DNA of 64,000 nt from CAZMSQ01 sp964569025. Lineage in GTDB: Bacteria > Bacteroidota > Bacteroidia > Chitinophagales > Saprospiraceae. The notes under the pieces are model-generated. The model searched no databases. It had not been told where the DNA came from and saw only the letters and a list, made by a program, of their open reading frames with translations. Where the stretch lies: assembly GCA_964569025.1 (NCBI GenBank), contig CAZMSQ010000004.1:49933-113932 (forward strand). The letters are read 5' to 3'. Within the stretch, counting starts at the first letter, position 1. Every line of letters starts with the position of its first letter. A program made the translations under genes and the position numbers. Of the stretch, positions 45,344 through 53,423 are shown piece by piece.

Positions 45344-45374
45344 CAAATGTACGTATTCCCACTCACATCTCCAA
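45344..45374 (-). promoter_or_regulatory. Bacteroidota-type promoter of tRNA-Arg
   Basis: The -7 box TACATTTG (45344-45351, minus strand) and a TTG at 45372-45374, with a 20-bp spacer. Identical to the tRNA-Ser/Pro promoter in both boxes and spacing. The transcript would start about 40 nt before the tRNA. Confidence 0.75.
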
Positions 45375-45394
45375 TGATGGAATCTGGCTCGAGG

Positions 45395-45811
45395 TCAAAT
45401 CAAAGATACCCCTCCCCATTCAAGAATCAGGTTCATCTGAGATGATGAAACCGGTGAAACAGAGAGACGCCCAGAGCGGATAATTGGCATCTCTGCAAAT
45501 CGCACATCTGATTTGAGCCTTGATAAAGAGACAGGATGTGTCATAGGCTTAACGGGCTCAATATCAACAGCGGACCAATCCCCGTGGTCGGCTGTCGGGT
45601 CAGGATAGGCTTCTGTGGAGACCCTCGCCACGCCTACAATTTCAAGTCCATGCCGACTGTGGTAAAAAAGCACCAGATCTCCGGATTTCATCTCCCTGAG
45701 ATAGTTGCGAGCCTGGTAATTTCGAACCCCACTCCATATAACACTTCCATCACTGACAAGGTCAGACCAGGAATAGTCATGGGGCTCTGATTTAATAAGC
45801 CAATAGTTCAT
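45395..45811 (-). CDS. EVE domain protein
   Basis: 138 residues, one EVE (PUA-like) domain: NYWLIKSEPHDYSWSDL, then WSGVRNYQARNYLREMKSGDLVLFYHS and VGVARVSTEAYPDPT. EVE domains bind modified bases in DNA or RNA and are often fused to or associated with restriction or RNA-modification functions. The stand-alone housekeeping form is widespread and its exact target is uncertain. No restriction genes are adjacent. It has its own start at the ATG at 45811. Confidence 0.9.
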   Translation of the reverse strand: MNYWLIKSEPHDYSWSDLVSDGSVIWSGVRNYQARNYLREMKSGDLVLFYHSRHGLEIVGVARVSTEAYPDPTADHGDWSAVDIEPVKPMTHPVSLSRLKSDVRFAEMPIIRSGRLSVSPVSSSQMNLILEWGGVSLI

Positions 45812-45867
45812 TGAACAGGAAGCGGAGATTCGTCTGAATTGGAATTCCGGACGAAAAAGGGAACGGG

Positions 45868-46272
45868 CTAATGGACGATGATTCGCCGTCGCATGATTTT
45901 GGAATACGAATGCAATTCAACGTCGTAAATGCCCGGAGACAGATCACTATAGCTCAACTCGTAAATTGTATTCACAGGGAGCGCAGAAACATCGTCTTCC
46001 ATTTTTACTTTGCCCTTTTGATCCTTGACGATGATTTCACTGAGGGTGACAGGGAGAGATTCAAAATCTATGAAGTAAACCTGAGATTGCTCATCGAGAA
46101 AAAATGACCATGTGCCGTCTTCCTCTTCAAGATTCACAACAGTTGCGTCTCCTGAACCGCCATGACCCGCGAGCGATTTCGCAGTAGTCTGCGCAGATAG
46201 GGAAATATGTCCGACAAACAAGCATACAACCAATGCTGCAAGATATCGAGGGGGGAATGAAAAGTGGTTCAT
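45868..46272 (-). CDS. Hypothetical secreted protein with a T9SS-tail-like beta domain
   Basis: 134 residues with an N-terminal signal (YLAALVVCLFVGHISLSAQ). The mature part is strand-rich: WSFFLDEQSQVYFIDFESLPVTLSEIIVKD and LSYSDLSPGIYDVELHSYSKIMRRRIIVH. The end pattern L.PGIYDVEL...RR.IV resembles the sorting-domain fold seen in T9SS cargo, but there is no upstream cargo domain. Function unknown. It lies 56 bp upstream of the EVE gene on the same strand. Confidence 0.7.
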   Translation of the reverse strand: MNHFSFPPRYLAALVVCLFVGHISLSAQTTAKSLAGHGGSGDATVVNLEEEDGTWSFFLDEQSQVYFIDFESLPVTLSEIIVKDQKGKVKMEDDVSALPVNTIYELSYSDLSPGIYDVELHSYSKIMRRRIIVH

Positions 46273-46370
46273 TTTCTATCTTTTCGGTCGCCAAATTTAG
46301 ACACTGCTTTCGACATGGAGAAATGCCCTTCTCATCGACAAGCAATTGGTAGATTTTGAACGAACTTAAT

Positions 46371-46393
46371 CACTCAATATTTTATATTGAGTG
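46371..46393. promoter_or_regulatory. Inverted repeat upstream of lpdA
   Basis: Arms CACTCAATAT (46371-46380) and ATATTGAGTG (46384-46393) pair perfectly over a TTT spacer. No U-run, so an operator is more likely than a terminator. It is 310 bp before the lpdA start and 99 bp before the start of the divergent gene at 46272. Confidence 0.4.
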
Positions 46394-46635
46394 ATCCAAA
46401 AATGAAGAAAATACTGATTTGAATTGACGAATTTCTCAGGATACAATTCTCATTTTGCGCCGTGAAATTTTCTCCAAATTTTTTTCCACATTGCCTTCAC
46501 CTTCACACAAAAATCTATCGCGAAAAATGTAGTTTGGGAAATAGTAATTTTTTTCACCGGAATCGCTATTTTATTTGGAGGGTTTTTGTGTGTTATATGA
46601 TGGCTTAGGTCTTCTCCCAACTGTCTGAGGGTCGA

Positions 46636-46663
46636 TTGGATTGGCATTCATTGTCTATATTTG
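46636..46663 (+). promoter_or_regulatory. Promoter candidate for lpdA
   Basis: TTG at 46636-46638 and an exact -7 box TATATTTG at 46656-46663 (17-bp spacer), giving a leader of about 33 nt before the ATG at 46703. Confidence 0.6.
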
Positions 46664-46702
46664 CGTTTGAATGAATTTTTTGATTGAAAACACGCGACTT
46701 TT

Positions 46703-48103
46703 ATGGATCACTATGATGTTTTAGTTATTGGCAGTGGCCCCGGGGGCTACGTGGCGGCGATTCGGGCTTCTCAGTTGGGTATGAAGGTTGGTGTGGTTGA
46801 AAGAGAGTCGCTTGGCGGAATTTGTTTGAATTGGGGGTGTATCCCAACCAAAGCTCTGCTGAAAAGTGCCCAGGTATTCGAATACATCAGTCACGCGGCA
46901 GACTTCGGAATTTCGGTAGCGGATGCAAAGCCTGATTTCGGGGCCATGGTTTCCCGCAGCCGGTCAGTGGCTGACGGAATGAGCGGAGGAATTCAGTTTT
47001 TGTTTCGAAAGAACAAGATTGCAACCATTGATGGGCACGGAAGACTGGTAGCCGGGAAAAAGGTTGAGGTAACTGGTCCGGACGGAGCAGTTTCTACTGT
47101 CAGCGCCGACCACATTATAGTGGCTACAGGTGCACGGGCGAAGCAATTGCCGGCGGTGCCGATTGACGGCAACAAAGTTATAGAGTACCGCAAGGCAATG
47201 AGCCTTGAGAACCAACCAAAAAGCATGGTCGTGGTGGGAGCCGGAGCCATTGGGACGGAGTTCGCCTATTTCTACAATGCCATTGGCACAAAGGTCACCA
47301 TTGTAGAGTTTTTGGAGCAGGGTCTCGTGCCTCGTGAGGACAAGGACATTTCCCGAGAGCTCGGAAAGATCTTTAAGAAAAGCGGGATTCAGGTCATGGG
47401 GAATACATCTGTCGAACATGTGGATACTTCAGGAGAAGGGTGCCGCGTCACAGTCAAAAGCCGCAAGGATGGTAAGGAGGAGGTCATCGAGTGTGATGTG
47501 GTGCTTTCTGCAGCTGGTGTAACGCCAAATACAGAAGATGTGGGACTTGAGACGCTGGGTATCAAGACCGACCGTGGGTTTATTCTGGTTGATGAATACT
47601 ACCGCACCAATGTGCCGGGTATTTATGCCATCGGCGATGTCATCCCTGGTCCGGCACTGGCTCATGTGGCCAGCGCAGAGGGGATTTGTTGTGTGGAGGC
47701 CATCGCGGGCCACAAGCCTGAAACCATTGATTATCACAACATTCCTTCCTGCACCTACTGCCAACCAGAGGTCGCTTCAGTTGGAATGACTGAGGCAGAT
47801 GCAAAGGCTGCCGGCCACGAAATTAAGGTAGGCAAGTTTCCATTTACTGCCAGTGGCAAGGCCAAAGCCTCCGGCCACAGCAGTGGGTTTGTCAAGGTCA
47901 TTTTCGACGCCAAATACGGAGAGTGGCTCGGCGCTCATCTCATCGGATCCAATGTCACTGAGATGATTGCCGAAGTGGTTACTGCCCGCAAACTGGAAAC
48001 CACAGGCCACGAAATCATTAAGGCTATCCACCCGCATCCAACAATGAGCGAGGCGATCATGGAGGCCACTGCTGCGGCCTATGATGAGGTGATTCACCTA
48101 TAA
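46703..48103 (+). CDS. lpdA: Dihydrolipoyl dehydrogenase
   Basis: E3 component of the pyruvate and 2-oxoglutarate dehydrogenase complexes, reoxidising dihydrolipoamide with NAD+. 466 residues. FAD motif VIGSGPGGYVAAIRASQLG, redox disulfide in GGICLNWGCIPTKALLKS, NAD motif VVVGAGAIGTEFAYFYNAIG, second FAD-binding segment GIYAIGDVIPG, and the C-terminal His-Glu pair region IKAIHPHPTMSEAIMEA. No E1 or E2 genes are nearby, so it serves complexes encoded elsewhere. A Bacteroidota-type promoter lies 40 bp upstream. Confidence 0.96.
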   Translation: MDHYDVLVIGSGPGGYVAAIRASQLGMKVGVVERESLGGICLNWGCIPTKALLKSAQVFEYISHAADFGISVADAKPDFGAMVSRSRSVADGMSGGIQFLFRKNKIATIDGHGRLVAGKKVEVTGPDGAVSTVSADHIIVATGARAKQLPAVPIDGNKVIEYRKAMSLENQPKSMVVVGAGAIGTEFAYFYNAIGTKVTIVEFLEQGLVPREDKDISRELGKIFKKSGIQVMGNTSVEHVDTSGEGCRVTVKSRKDGKEEVIECDVVLSAAGVTPNTEDVGLETLGIKTDRGFILVDEYYRTNVPGIYAIGDVIPGPALAHVASAEGICCVEAIAGHKPETIDYHNIPSCTYCQPEVASVGMTEADAKAAGHEIKVGKFPFTASGKAKASGHSSGFVKVIFDAKYGEWLGAHLIGSNVTEMIAEVVTARKLETTGHEIIKAIHPHPTMSEAIMEATAAAYDEVIHL

Positions 48104-48135
48104 GAAAAGAATGCCTCAATCATTGAGCAAGCGGC

Positions 48136-48177
48136 AAAAAAAAACGGCACAGTGTGAGACAAAACACTGTGCCGTTT
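48136..48177 (-). terminator. Intrinsic terminator, minus strand
   Basis: Arms at 48142-48155 and 48164-48177 form a 14-bp perfect stem with an 8-nt loop. On the minus strand it is followed by T9 (A9 at 48136-48144), far stronger than the plus-strand tail, so it mainly ends minus-strand transcripts coming from msrA or from the promoter-like box at 48259. The hairpin also lies 38 bp past lpdA. Confidence 0.85.
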
Positions 48178-48252
48178 CTGCAACCCCAAGCATCAAGATG
48201 GTCAGTCAAGATATTGTGTCAGGGTAAAACGTAAACTATTCATTCACTAAAT
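48137..48252 (-). ncRNA. Candidate small RNA between msrA and lpdA
   Basis: An exact -7 match TATATTTG lies at 48259-48266 on the minus strand with a TTT in the -33 region (20-bp spacer), and a strong terminator with T9 lies about 110 nt downstream. The interval contains no open frame of interest. Alternatively the terminator serves msrA with a 230-nt tail. A 9-bp inverted repeat (48214-48222 with 48253-48261) overlaps the -7 box. No RNA family recognised. Confidence 0.4.
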
Positions 48253-48372
48253 CTGACACAAATATACAAGCCGAATCAGGGGGTAGAAAAGACACAATTC
48301 CGTTTCCGGTCCCCCCTCATTTGCCTCCAAAGTACTGCCATTTTCTCCAACGAGAGACAGAACCTCCCAAAA

Positions 48373-49038
48373 TTACTGCTTGAGTTTGTCCTCAAAGAGT
48401 TTTTGAAACTTCTCGACCTTCGGATCAATCACATACGTGCAATAGGGATTTCTGCTGCCCACTTTCCGGTAATAGTCCTGGTGAGACCCCTCAGCAGAGT
48501 AATAGTTGGTGTAGGCCGTGACTTCTGTGACGATGGGGTCTTTCCAGAGATCCGAAGCATCAGTCGATTTCAGGCTCTCCTGAGCCGTTGTTTTTTGAGC
48601 CTCGCTGTGATAGAAAATTGCTGATCGATACTGAGGCCCCACATCATTACCCTGCCGGTTTAGCGTGGTCGGGTCATGAACCCGCCAAAACACTTCCAGC
48701 AGTTCAGCGAATGAAATCACTTCAGGGTCAAACAAAATCTGAACCGTTTCTGCATGTCCAGTCTTCTTTCCGCAGACTGCCTCATATGACGGATTCGGCA
48801 CATGGCCTCCGGCATATCCGGATTCCACATCGACCACCCCCCTGAGTTGTTCGAAGATAGCCTCTGTGCACCAAAAACACCCTGTCCCCAGAGTCGCTAC
48901 TTCCAGTCCCTCCTGCTCAGCCCGCTTCATAAATTCAGAAACTACCATTGGTGCTGTTTTTCCGGCTGAAGGTTGGCTTTGTCCGCATGCTCCGAACATT
49001 GGAACCAAGCCCAAAACCGTCATGATGAAATGTTTCAT
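48373..49038 (-). CDS. msrA: Peptide methionine (S)-S-oxide reductase, lipoprotein-like form
   Basis: Reduces methionine-S-sulfoxide in proteins. 221 residues; the catalytic motif TLGTGCFWCTEAIFEQL contains the active-site Cys, followed by VVDVESGYAGGHVPNPSYE and GHAETVQILFDP, all diagnostic. The N-terminus LGLVPMFGACGQ looks like a lipoprotein signal, so it probably works in the periplasm. It is 29 bp downstream of the DUF547 gene, the last gene of the minus-strand run from 51791. Confidence 0.92.
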   Translation of the reverse strand: MKHFIMTVLGLVPMFGACGQSQPSAGKTAPMVVSEFMKRAEQEGLEVATLGTGCFWCTEAIFEQLRGVVDVESGYAGGHVPNPSYEAVCGKKTGHAETVQILFDPEVISFAELLEVFWRVHDPTTLNRQGNDVGPQYRSAIFYHSEAQKTTAQESLKSTDASDLWKDPIVTEVTAYTNYYSAEGSHQDYYRKVGSRNPYCTYVIDPKVEKFQKLFEDKLKQ

Positions 49039-49067
49039 GTCTCCTGTTTTGCATCAAACAACCTTAT

Positions 49068-49781
49068 CTACTGACGGTTCAGCGACCAGTCATATTCCAG
49101 GTACTCCAGAGGGATGTCAGCCCGAAGTGGCGGCTCACAATACTGGTTTATGTATGCCCGTACATCGCCAAAATCATCAGCATACCAGTCGAAAATTTTC
49201 GAGAGCTGTATCTGATTCTTCTCAATCAGATTATAGTTCGGATGGTTGATGAATGCCCTCGTGCGCTCTTGGAGCATTTCTGGCAGGTTGTGGGCATGGT
49301 ACGCCTGTTGTGACAGAGGCGGACAAGAGACGGAGGCACAGTTCAGTGCAAAATGGATGGCTGGTTCCTGAAATTGAGCTCTGAGTCTTTGATGCTCGAT
49401 GTCATCCAGCGAGAGCACCTCCTCTCCTATCCGGATCCAGCTGACCACCCAAGGATTTCCATCGTGAATATCCCTCAGGCTCTTGATTGGCAGGTGATCA
49501 ATGACCATTTTTACTGTAAACGCATTGTAGGCATTGATCCAGTAGGCCATTTGTTCGTGCGCACTCCACTCCTTCCCGGGTGGTTGTTCACCCAGAGTTT
49601 TCAAATAGGCATTCAACTTCGAGGCCTTGACAGACCACCCATCATAATCTACCCTCCCCTCTGAGTCTACAAACTCCGCCAACTGCTTTGCCCACAAATC
49701 GTGAGACGGCTGGGCAGCCACAAAGTCAACACAGAGGGCAGAAAGAATGAGAAACAGAACGGGTGAACACTTAAAATTCAT
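49068..49781 (-). CDS. DUF547 family secreted protein
   Basis: 237 residues with a signal peptide (FLILSALCVDFVAAQ). The DUF547 core is clear: FVDSEGRVDYDGWS, AHEQMAYWINAYNAFTVKMVID, LSLDDIEHQRLRAQFQEPAIHFALNCASVSCPPL. Its biochemical role is unknown; the WINAYNAFT and NCASVSCPPL motifs are family hallmarks. It follows the T9SS nuclease gene by 26 bp and precedes msrA by 29 bp in a probable operon. Confidence 0.9.
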   Translation of the reverse strand: MNFKCSPVLFLILSALCVDFVAAQPSHDLWAKQLAEFVDSEGRVDYDGWSVKASKLNAYLKTLGEQPPGKEWSAHEQMAYWINAYNAFTVKMVIDHLPIKSLRDIHDGNPWVVSWIRIGEEVLSLDDIEHQRLRAQFQEPAIHFALNCASVSCPPLSQQAYHAHNLPEMLQERTRAFINHPNYNLIEKNQIQLSKIFDWYADDFGDVRAYINQYCEPPLRADIPLEYLEYDWSLNRQ

Positions 49782-49807
49782 GAGATCCGGGCATTCGGTG
49801 AGTATTC

Positions 49808-50932
49808 TTAGCGCATTTTATAAATCGTTTTTGTAAACAAGCGTTCATGTCCTGATTCAGTATGAAGCGTTGCTTGAAGCACAAACATACCTGTCGGCAA
49901 TGCGCCCAGACTTAATTCTCCTTCGAAGGTCCCGGGAGCAGCAATCTCAACGATTCTGCCACCTACAACTTGTCCGAGCATGTTATAGACCTCAAGTGCG
50001 AGATGTCCTTTTTGCGGAACCGGAATCTGGACTTGCAAGGTGGTGGTCAGGGGATTGGGGTACAATATGGCCTCCTCTTTGGCCTGCCCATTGGGGGTTG
50101 TGACGTCTGTGGGAATGAGGCATTCAATCCAGGTGTCTTGACAGTAAGTGCGTTGCGGAAGCGTGCAGTCAAGAATGAATGGATTGACCTTATCGTCCTG
50201 AAACTGAGAAATCAGATACGTCCGCACATATTCAAGCGAGTCGACAGGGTCGTCTATATGCCATTGACACAGGGTGGGGCGCATGATGTTGAAGAATGAA
50301 GGGTCTGCATTCATGGCCTGATCGCGGTACATGGTGTAGAAATAGAAGATGGCTCTGGCGGTATTTCCCTTATGGTCTTCTCGTGGCTCAAAGCTCCAGC
50401 CGCGGACTTCGCTGTACTGGTCGATGTTCGATGAGGGCATGGCACTCATCTCGAATGTTTTGTAAAACCACTTCACGGTCATGCTGTCTTCGATTTCGAG
50501 GAATGGGGCATTGGAACGCGCTGTATTCACATTGGCACGGGTGGGAAACAGGTGGTGCATGTCACTTTTCGGATTCCCGGAATCGGCCCCTTTGGAACGC
50601 GGATAAGTATGCTCTGTGTTGATGCCATTTGAATTGCCATTTTGGCCCAGATGCACACTGGGATCAACCCCCGGAGGCAAGTAGAGGGCATGCCCGGAGT
50701 ACACACACCGCACACTGTCATTGAGAAAGTAGACATCTCTGTATAAATGATCACGGGCTGTGCCGTAGTCCGGCACAAAGCCCGGCTTGTAATCATTCTT
50801 CAACGAAGTCACCAATTCTTCACCATCCTGCCCGGGGTACAGCACCTCTTGCTGATACTGGGCTGATCCGGAAAGTGTAAAGAGCACAAAAAGGAGGAAC
50901 AGGAATCTGTTTTTCATCATTTTCTTTTTCAT
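49808..50932 (-). CDS. Secreted endonuclease I with T9SS sorting domain
   Basis: 374 residues from the ATG at 50932; alternative Met codons lie at 50920 and 50917. The signal is FLFLLFVLFTLSGSAQ. The nuclease domain shows GINTEHTYPRSKGADSGNP and DMHHLFPTRANVNTARSN, with the catalytic His, as in Endonuclease I-type (DNase) proteins. The last 80 residues are a T9SS C-terminal domain (ILYPNPLTTTLQVQIPV, YNMLGQVVGGR, LPTGMFVLQAT), so it is exported to the cell surface. It probably degrades extracellular DNA as a phosphate or nucleotide source. It lies 23 bp downstream of the McrB-N-like gene. Confidence 0.92.
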   Translation of the reverse strand: MKKKMMKNRFLFLLFVLFTLSGSAQYQQEVLYPGQDGEELVTSLKNDYKPGFVPDYGTARDHLYRDVYFLNDSVRCVYSGHALYLPPGVDPSVHLGQNGNSNGINTEHTYPRSKGADSGNPKSDMHHLFPTRANVNTARSNAPFLEIEDSMTVKWFYKTFEMSAMPSSNIDQYSEVRGWSFEPREDHKGNTARAIFYFYTMYRDQAMNADPSFFNIMRPTLCQWHIDDPVDSLEYVRTYLISQFQDDKVNPFILDCTLPQRTYCQDTWIECLIPTDVTTPNGQAKEEAILYPNPLTTTLQVQIPVPQKGHLALEVYNMLGQVVGGRIVEIAAPGTFEGELSLGALPTGMFVLQATLHTESGHERLFTKTIYKMR

Positions 50933-50955
50933 CAGATTGACCAAACTGCACAATA

Positions 50956-51791
50956 TTATCGGGTAGCATACTGGATGAAGTCGTGCACCAGCATGAAACA
51001 TTCATCTTGATAAAAGGCCTCTCCACGGATGGCATGTCTATGTATTTCCATCAGGCTTTTTTCTTTGCTCAAAAAGGTATTGAGAATGGAAACCACCTTC
51101 ATGTATCTGGGTAAATCGTGAGCGACCGGGATATCCTTGCTTTCGAGCAACTCCAGCATTCTCTGAAACATACCGAACTCATAAGGAGCGTATGCATTCG
51201 GATATCTGAGTGCAAGATACAGAGAGATCATTCGGTAATCGTCATGGTAATGGCTGGTTTCAATGCTCGTTGGGTGTTTCTCCCTGTATTCGGCCATCAA
51301 CTCATCACAACCAAACAAAAACCGACCAATTCTGGCTTCAAGCGATTTTGACTCGTCAAACAAATCCCTGAATAGGTGCCTTGTCCAGTCGGGNNNNNNN
51401 NNNNNNNNNNNNNNNNNNNNNNNNNNNNNNNNNNNNNNNNNNNNNNNNNNNNNNNNNNNNNNNNNNNNNNNNNNNNNNNNNNNNNNNNNNNNNCAAGCGA
51501 TTTTGACTCGTCAAACAAATCCCTGAATAGGTGCCTTGTCCAGTCGGGTTGCAGGCTGATAAATTCAAGCATGCGCTTTTTGGGCTCATATCCGGTATCA
51601 CTCCACATACGCCGGGTCATCAGACTGTGAAGGCTTCTGTCATACATTGCCGCAAAATCATCTGCCTCCAAATCCCAGGTGTTCTGAAAATTCTTGACAA
51701 TCTCCCATTTCCAAGCCTCTTTCCACGCCCGTTCTTCTTTGCGGAAGCTGTCATAGGCAGCGATGAGTGTGTGAATAGTTGCTGTTTTCAT
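50956..51791 (-). CDS. McrB-N-terminal-domain-like protein, interrupted by an artificial gap
   Basis: The frame enters an N gap and an exact 55-bp duplication (51339-51393 and 51494-51548). Removing one copy and the Ns leaves 681 bp, one open frame of 226 residues (MKTATIHTLIAAYD to FIQYATR). The sequence (WKWEIVKNFQNTWDLEADDFA, RRMWSDTGYEPKKRMLEFI, DDYRMISLYLALRYPNAY) resembles the N-terminal domain found ahead of McrB-type AAA+ GTPases in Bacteroidota. No GTPase domain or McrC gene follows here. It is the first gene of the nuclease operon. The family call is from memory of similar sequences and is not certain. Confidence 0.6.
51339..51548. other. Scaffold gap flanked by identical 55-bp sequences
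   Basis: 100 Ns at 51394-51493, with the same 55 bp to the left (51339-51393) and right (51494-51548). A fixed N count next to a k-mer-length overlap indicates two contigs whose overlap was not merged. Collapsing it restores the reading frame of the gene crossing it. Confidence 0.95.
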
Positions 51792-51829
51792 ACGAACTTG
51801 ACAAATTACACTTTTTTTTTAATTCCCTC

Positions 51830-51860
51830 TTGACAATTCCCGGGAAGCCCGATACCTTGC
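51830..51860 (+). promoter_or_regulatory. Promoter candidate for the PorV-like gene
   Basis: TTG at 51830-51832, a 20-bp spacer and TACCTTGC at 51853-51860 (one base off TAnnTTTG), 31 bp upstream of the ATG at 51891. Confidence 0.45.
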
Positions 51861-51890
51861 GCATACCCCATTCACCAAATCCCCCAATTC

Positions 51891-52697
51891 ATGAAAACGT
51901 TCATAATTGCATGGCTTTTCTGTATGCCAGCAGCCATTTCCTCTCAGATTCATTCTTTTTCTTCGTACGTCCCCCGGTCAGAATCAATGGGCGGATGCCG
52001 TTCTGCCCTCACTGGTGCAGTTGGAATGTGGGGCAACCCTGCCGGTCTTGCCGGTCTAGCCGCCCGGGAGATTCATCTTACCGCTCGTCAGGGGTATGCC
52101 CTTGCCGGCCTTGAGACGGTGCAGACCGGATTTCTCTGGTCTGAAGCAAACAGAGGGTTGGGGCTATCTGCCAGCCATTTTGGCACAGCGGGCTACCGGG
52201 AGCAGGAGCTGGCTCTTTCCGGGGCGATCCAATTATCGCCGTCTGTAGCCATCGGGCTTCGTGGCGGGTATGTTGGGCAAGGTGTAAATGAGTCGGGTGT
52301 TTCGGGCAGTGTCAGCTCCAGAATTGGTATTCAGGTGCGGCTTGATGAACATTGGCTGGTCAGTTCTGTGATTAGCCAGCCGTGGGGCGGTCAATTGGCA
52401 GGAGGCTGGGACGCTGGAGTGGCCTTTTCGCCATCGGCCACGACTCTCTGGACTTCGGAGATAACAGCCGAATGGGGCTTTGCTCCCATATTCCGAACTG
52501 GCTTTGAATACCACCTGAGCCATACCTGCCTGATTCGTGCAGGCATTCAGCTCTCCCCTTCTGTGTTTGCCTTTGGTCTTGGTGTCTTAGTGGGTAAATC
52601 CTGCACACTGGCTTGCTCTGCTTCCTATGATTTGCTTCTGGGAATGACTCCGGGAATCGGCCTTCACTGGCAGATTGAAGGGCAGGCGGAGCAGTGA
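51891..52697 (+). CDS. PorV/PorQ-like outer-membrane barrel
   Basis: 268 residues with an N-terminal signal (IIAWLFCMPAAISSQIHS). The segment SMGGCRSALTGAVGMWGNPAGLAGL is like the lid region of PorV/PorQ and FadL-type barrels, and the rest is alternating Gly/hydrophobic strands (GLGLSASHFGTAGYREQ, AIQLSPSVAIGLRGGYVGQG). PorV and PorQ handle T9SS cargo at the outer membrane, which would fit the cargo genes on both sides, but a general outer-membrane barrel is equally possible. Start is the ATG at 51891. Confidence 0.72.
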   Translation: MKTFIIAWLFCMPAAISSQIHSFSSYVPRSESMGGCRSALTGAVGMWGNPAGLAGLAAREIHLTARQGYALAGLETVQTGFLWSEANRGLGLSASHFGTAGYREQELALSGAIQLSPSVAIGLRGGYVGQGVNESGVSGSVSSRIGIQVRLDEHWLVSSVISQPWGGQLAGGWDAGVAFSPSATTLWTSEITAEWGFAPIFRTGFEYHLSHTCLIRAGIQLSPSVFAFGLGVLVGKSCTLACSASYDLLLGMTPGIGLHWQIEGQAEQ

Positions 52698-52712
52698 GGG
52701 CTGATTAGTGGG

Positions 52713-52741
52713 TTGATATCTCTCTGTATTTTCTACCTTTG
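52713..52741 (+). promoter_or_regulatory. Promoter of mqnB (leaderless candidate)
   Basis: TTG (52713-52715), an 18-bp spacer and an exact -7 box TACCTTTG (52734-52741). The expected transcription start coincides with the ATG at 52746, so the mRNA may lack a leader. Good box and spacing. Confidence 0.65.
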
Positions 52742-52745
52742 ACAT

Positions 52746-53423
52746 ATGACCATTCTCGTTGTTGCAGCCACAATCGGAGAGCTCTTTCCGCTAATTGATT
52801 TTCTTGATTCGCACTGGACCAAAAAGTCCCCCGGGGTGTATCAGCAGGAGCGCACCACCATACAAATCGTTGTGACCGGTCCGGGCTTGACTGCCACAGC
52901 CTTTGCGCTCGGCTTTTATTTCGGGCAGGCCAAGCCAGATCTGGCAATCAATGCAGGGGTGGCAGGTGCCCTCACTCGTGAATTGACCAACGGAGAGGTT
53001 GTGGAAGTGACTGAGGAGGTCTTTGCTGACCTCGGCGCAGAGGAGGCTGATGGAAGCCGGATGGACCTATTTCAAATGGATCTGCTCATGCCTGACACCC
53101 TCCCATTTCAGGAAGGAAAACTCCGTGCCCCTCATCACGTATTCGCTAAAGACCTTCCGAAGGTGGCGGGAATTACCGTCAACATGGTTCATGGCAGTCA
53201 GCCCTCCATTGACCGTGTCAAAGCCCGATACCCGAAGGCCTCAATCGAAACGATGGAAGGGGCCGCCTTTTTTTATGCGTGTCTGATCGCAGAGGTTCCT
53301 TTCATTCAAATCCGGGCCATTTCGAATGCTGTCGAACCGAGGGACCGCAGCAGGTGGGAGCTTTCCCTGGCAATCACTAATCTGTCAGATTCTCTGAAAG
53401 CAATTCTTGAATCACTGACCTGA
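52746..53423 (+). CDS. mqnB: Futalosine hydrolase (menaquinone biosynthesis)
   Basis: 225 residues, nucleoside phosphorylase/hydrolase fold. It cleaves futalosine to hypoxanthine and dehypoxanthine futalosine in the futalosine menaquinone pathway. Landmarks: MTILVVAATIGELFPLIDFL, DLAINAGVAGALTRELTNGEVVEV, IETMEGAAFFYACLIAEVPF and IRAISNAVEPRDRSRW, all characteristic of MqnB. No other mqn genes are in the window. Its last 12 bp overlap the convergent T9SS gene. Confidence 0.92.
   Translation: MTILVVAATIGELFPLIDFLDSHWTKKSPGVYQQERTTIQIVVTGPGLTATAFALGFYFGQAKPDLAINAGVAGALTRELTNGEVVEVTEEVFADLGAEEADGSRMDLFQMDLLMPDTLPFQEGKLRAPHHVFAKDLPKVAGITVNMVHGSQPSIDRVKARYPKASIETMEGAAFFYACLIAEVPFIQIRAISNAVEPRDRSRWELSLAITNLSDSLKAILESLT

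Larger units (their letters stand above)
46273..46702. other. Divergent intergenic region between hypothetical gene and lpdA
   Basis: A 430 bp A/T-rich region holding a 23-bp dyad (46371-46393) and the lpdA promoter candidate (46636-46663). The stretch between them shows no coding signature and no recognised RNA. Confidence 0.5.

Noticed and set aside
45199..45483. Frame across the tRNA-Arg gene
   Set aside because: It runs through a tRNA and shows no protein family sequence.
51339..51548. The 55-bp identical pair as a direct repeat or transposon target duplication
   Set aside because: It flanks exactly 100 Ns and restores a gene when merged, so it is an assembly overlap.
51263..51630. Frames with long X runs over the N gap
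   Set aside because: They are translations of unknown bases and of the duplicated flank.
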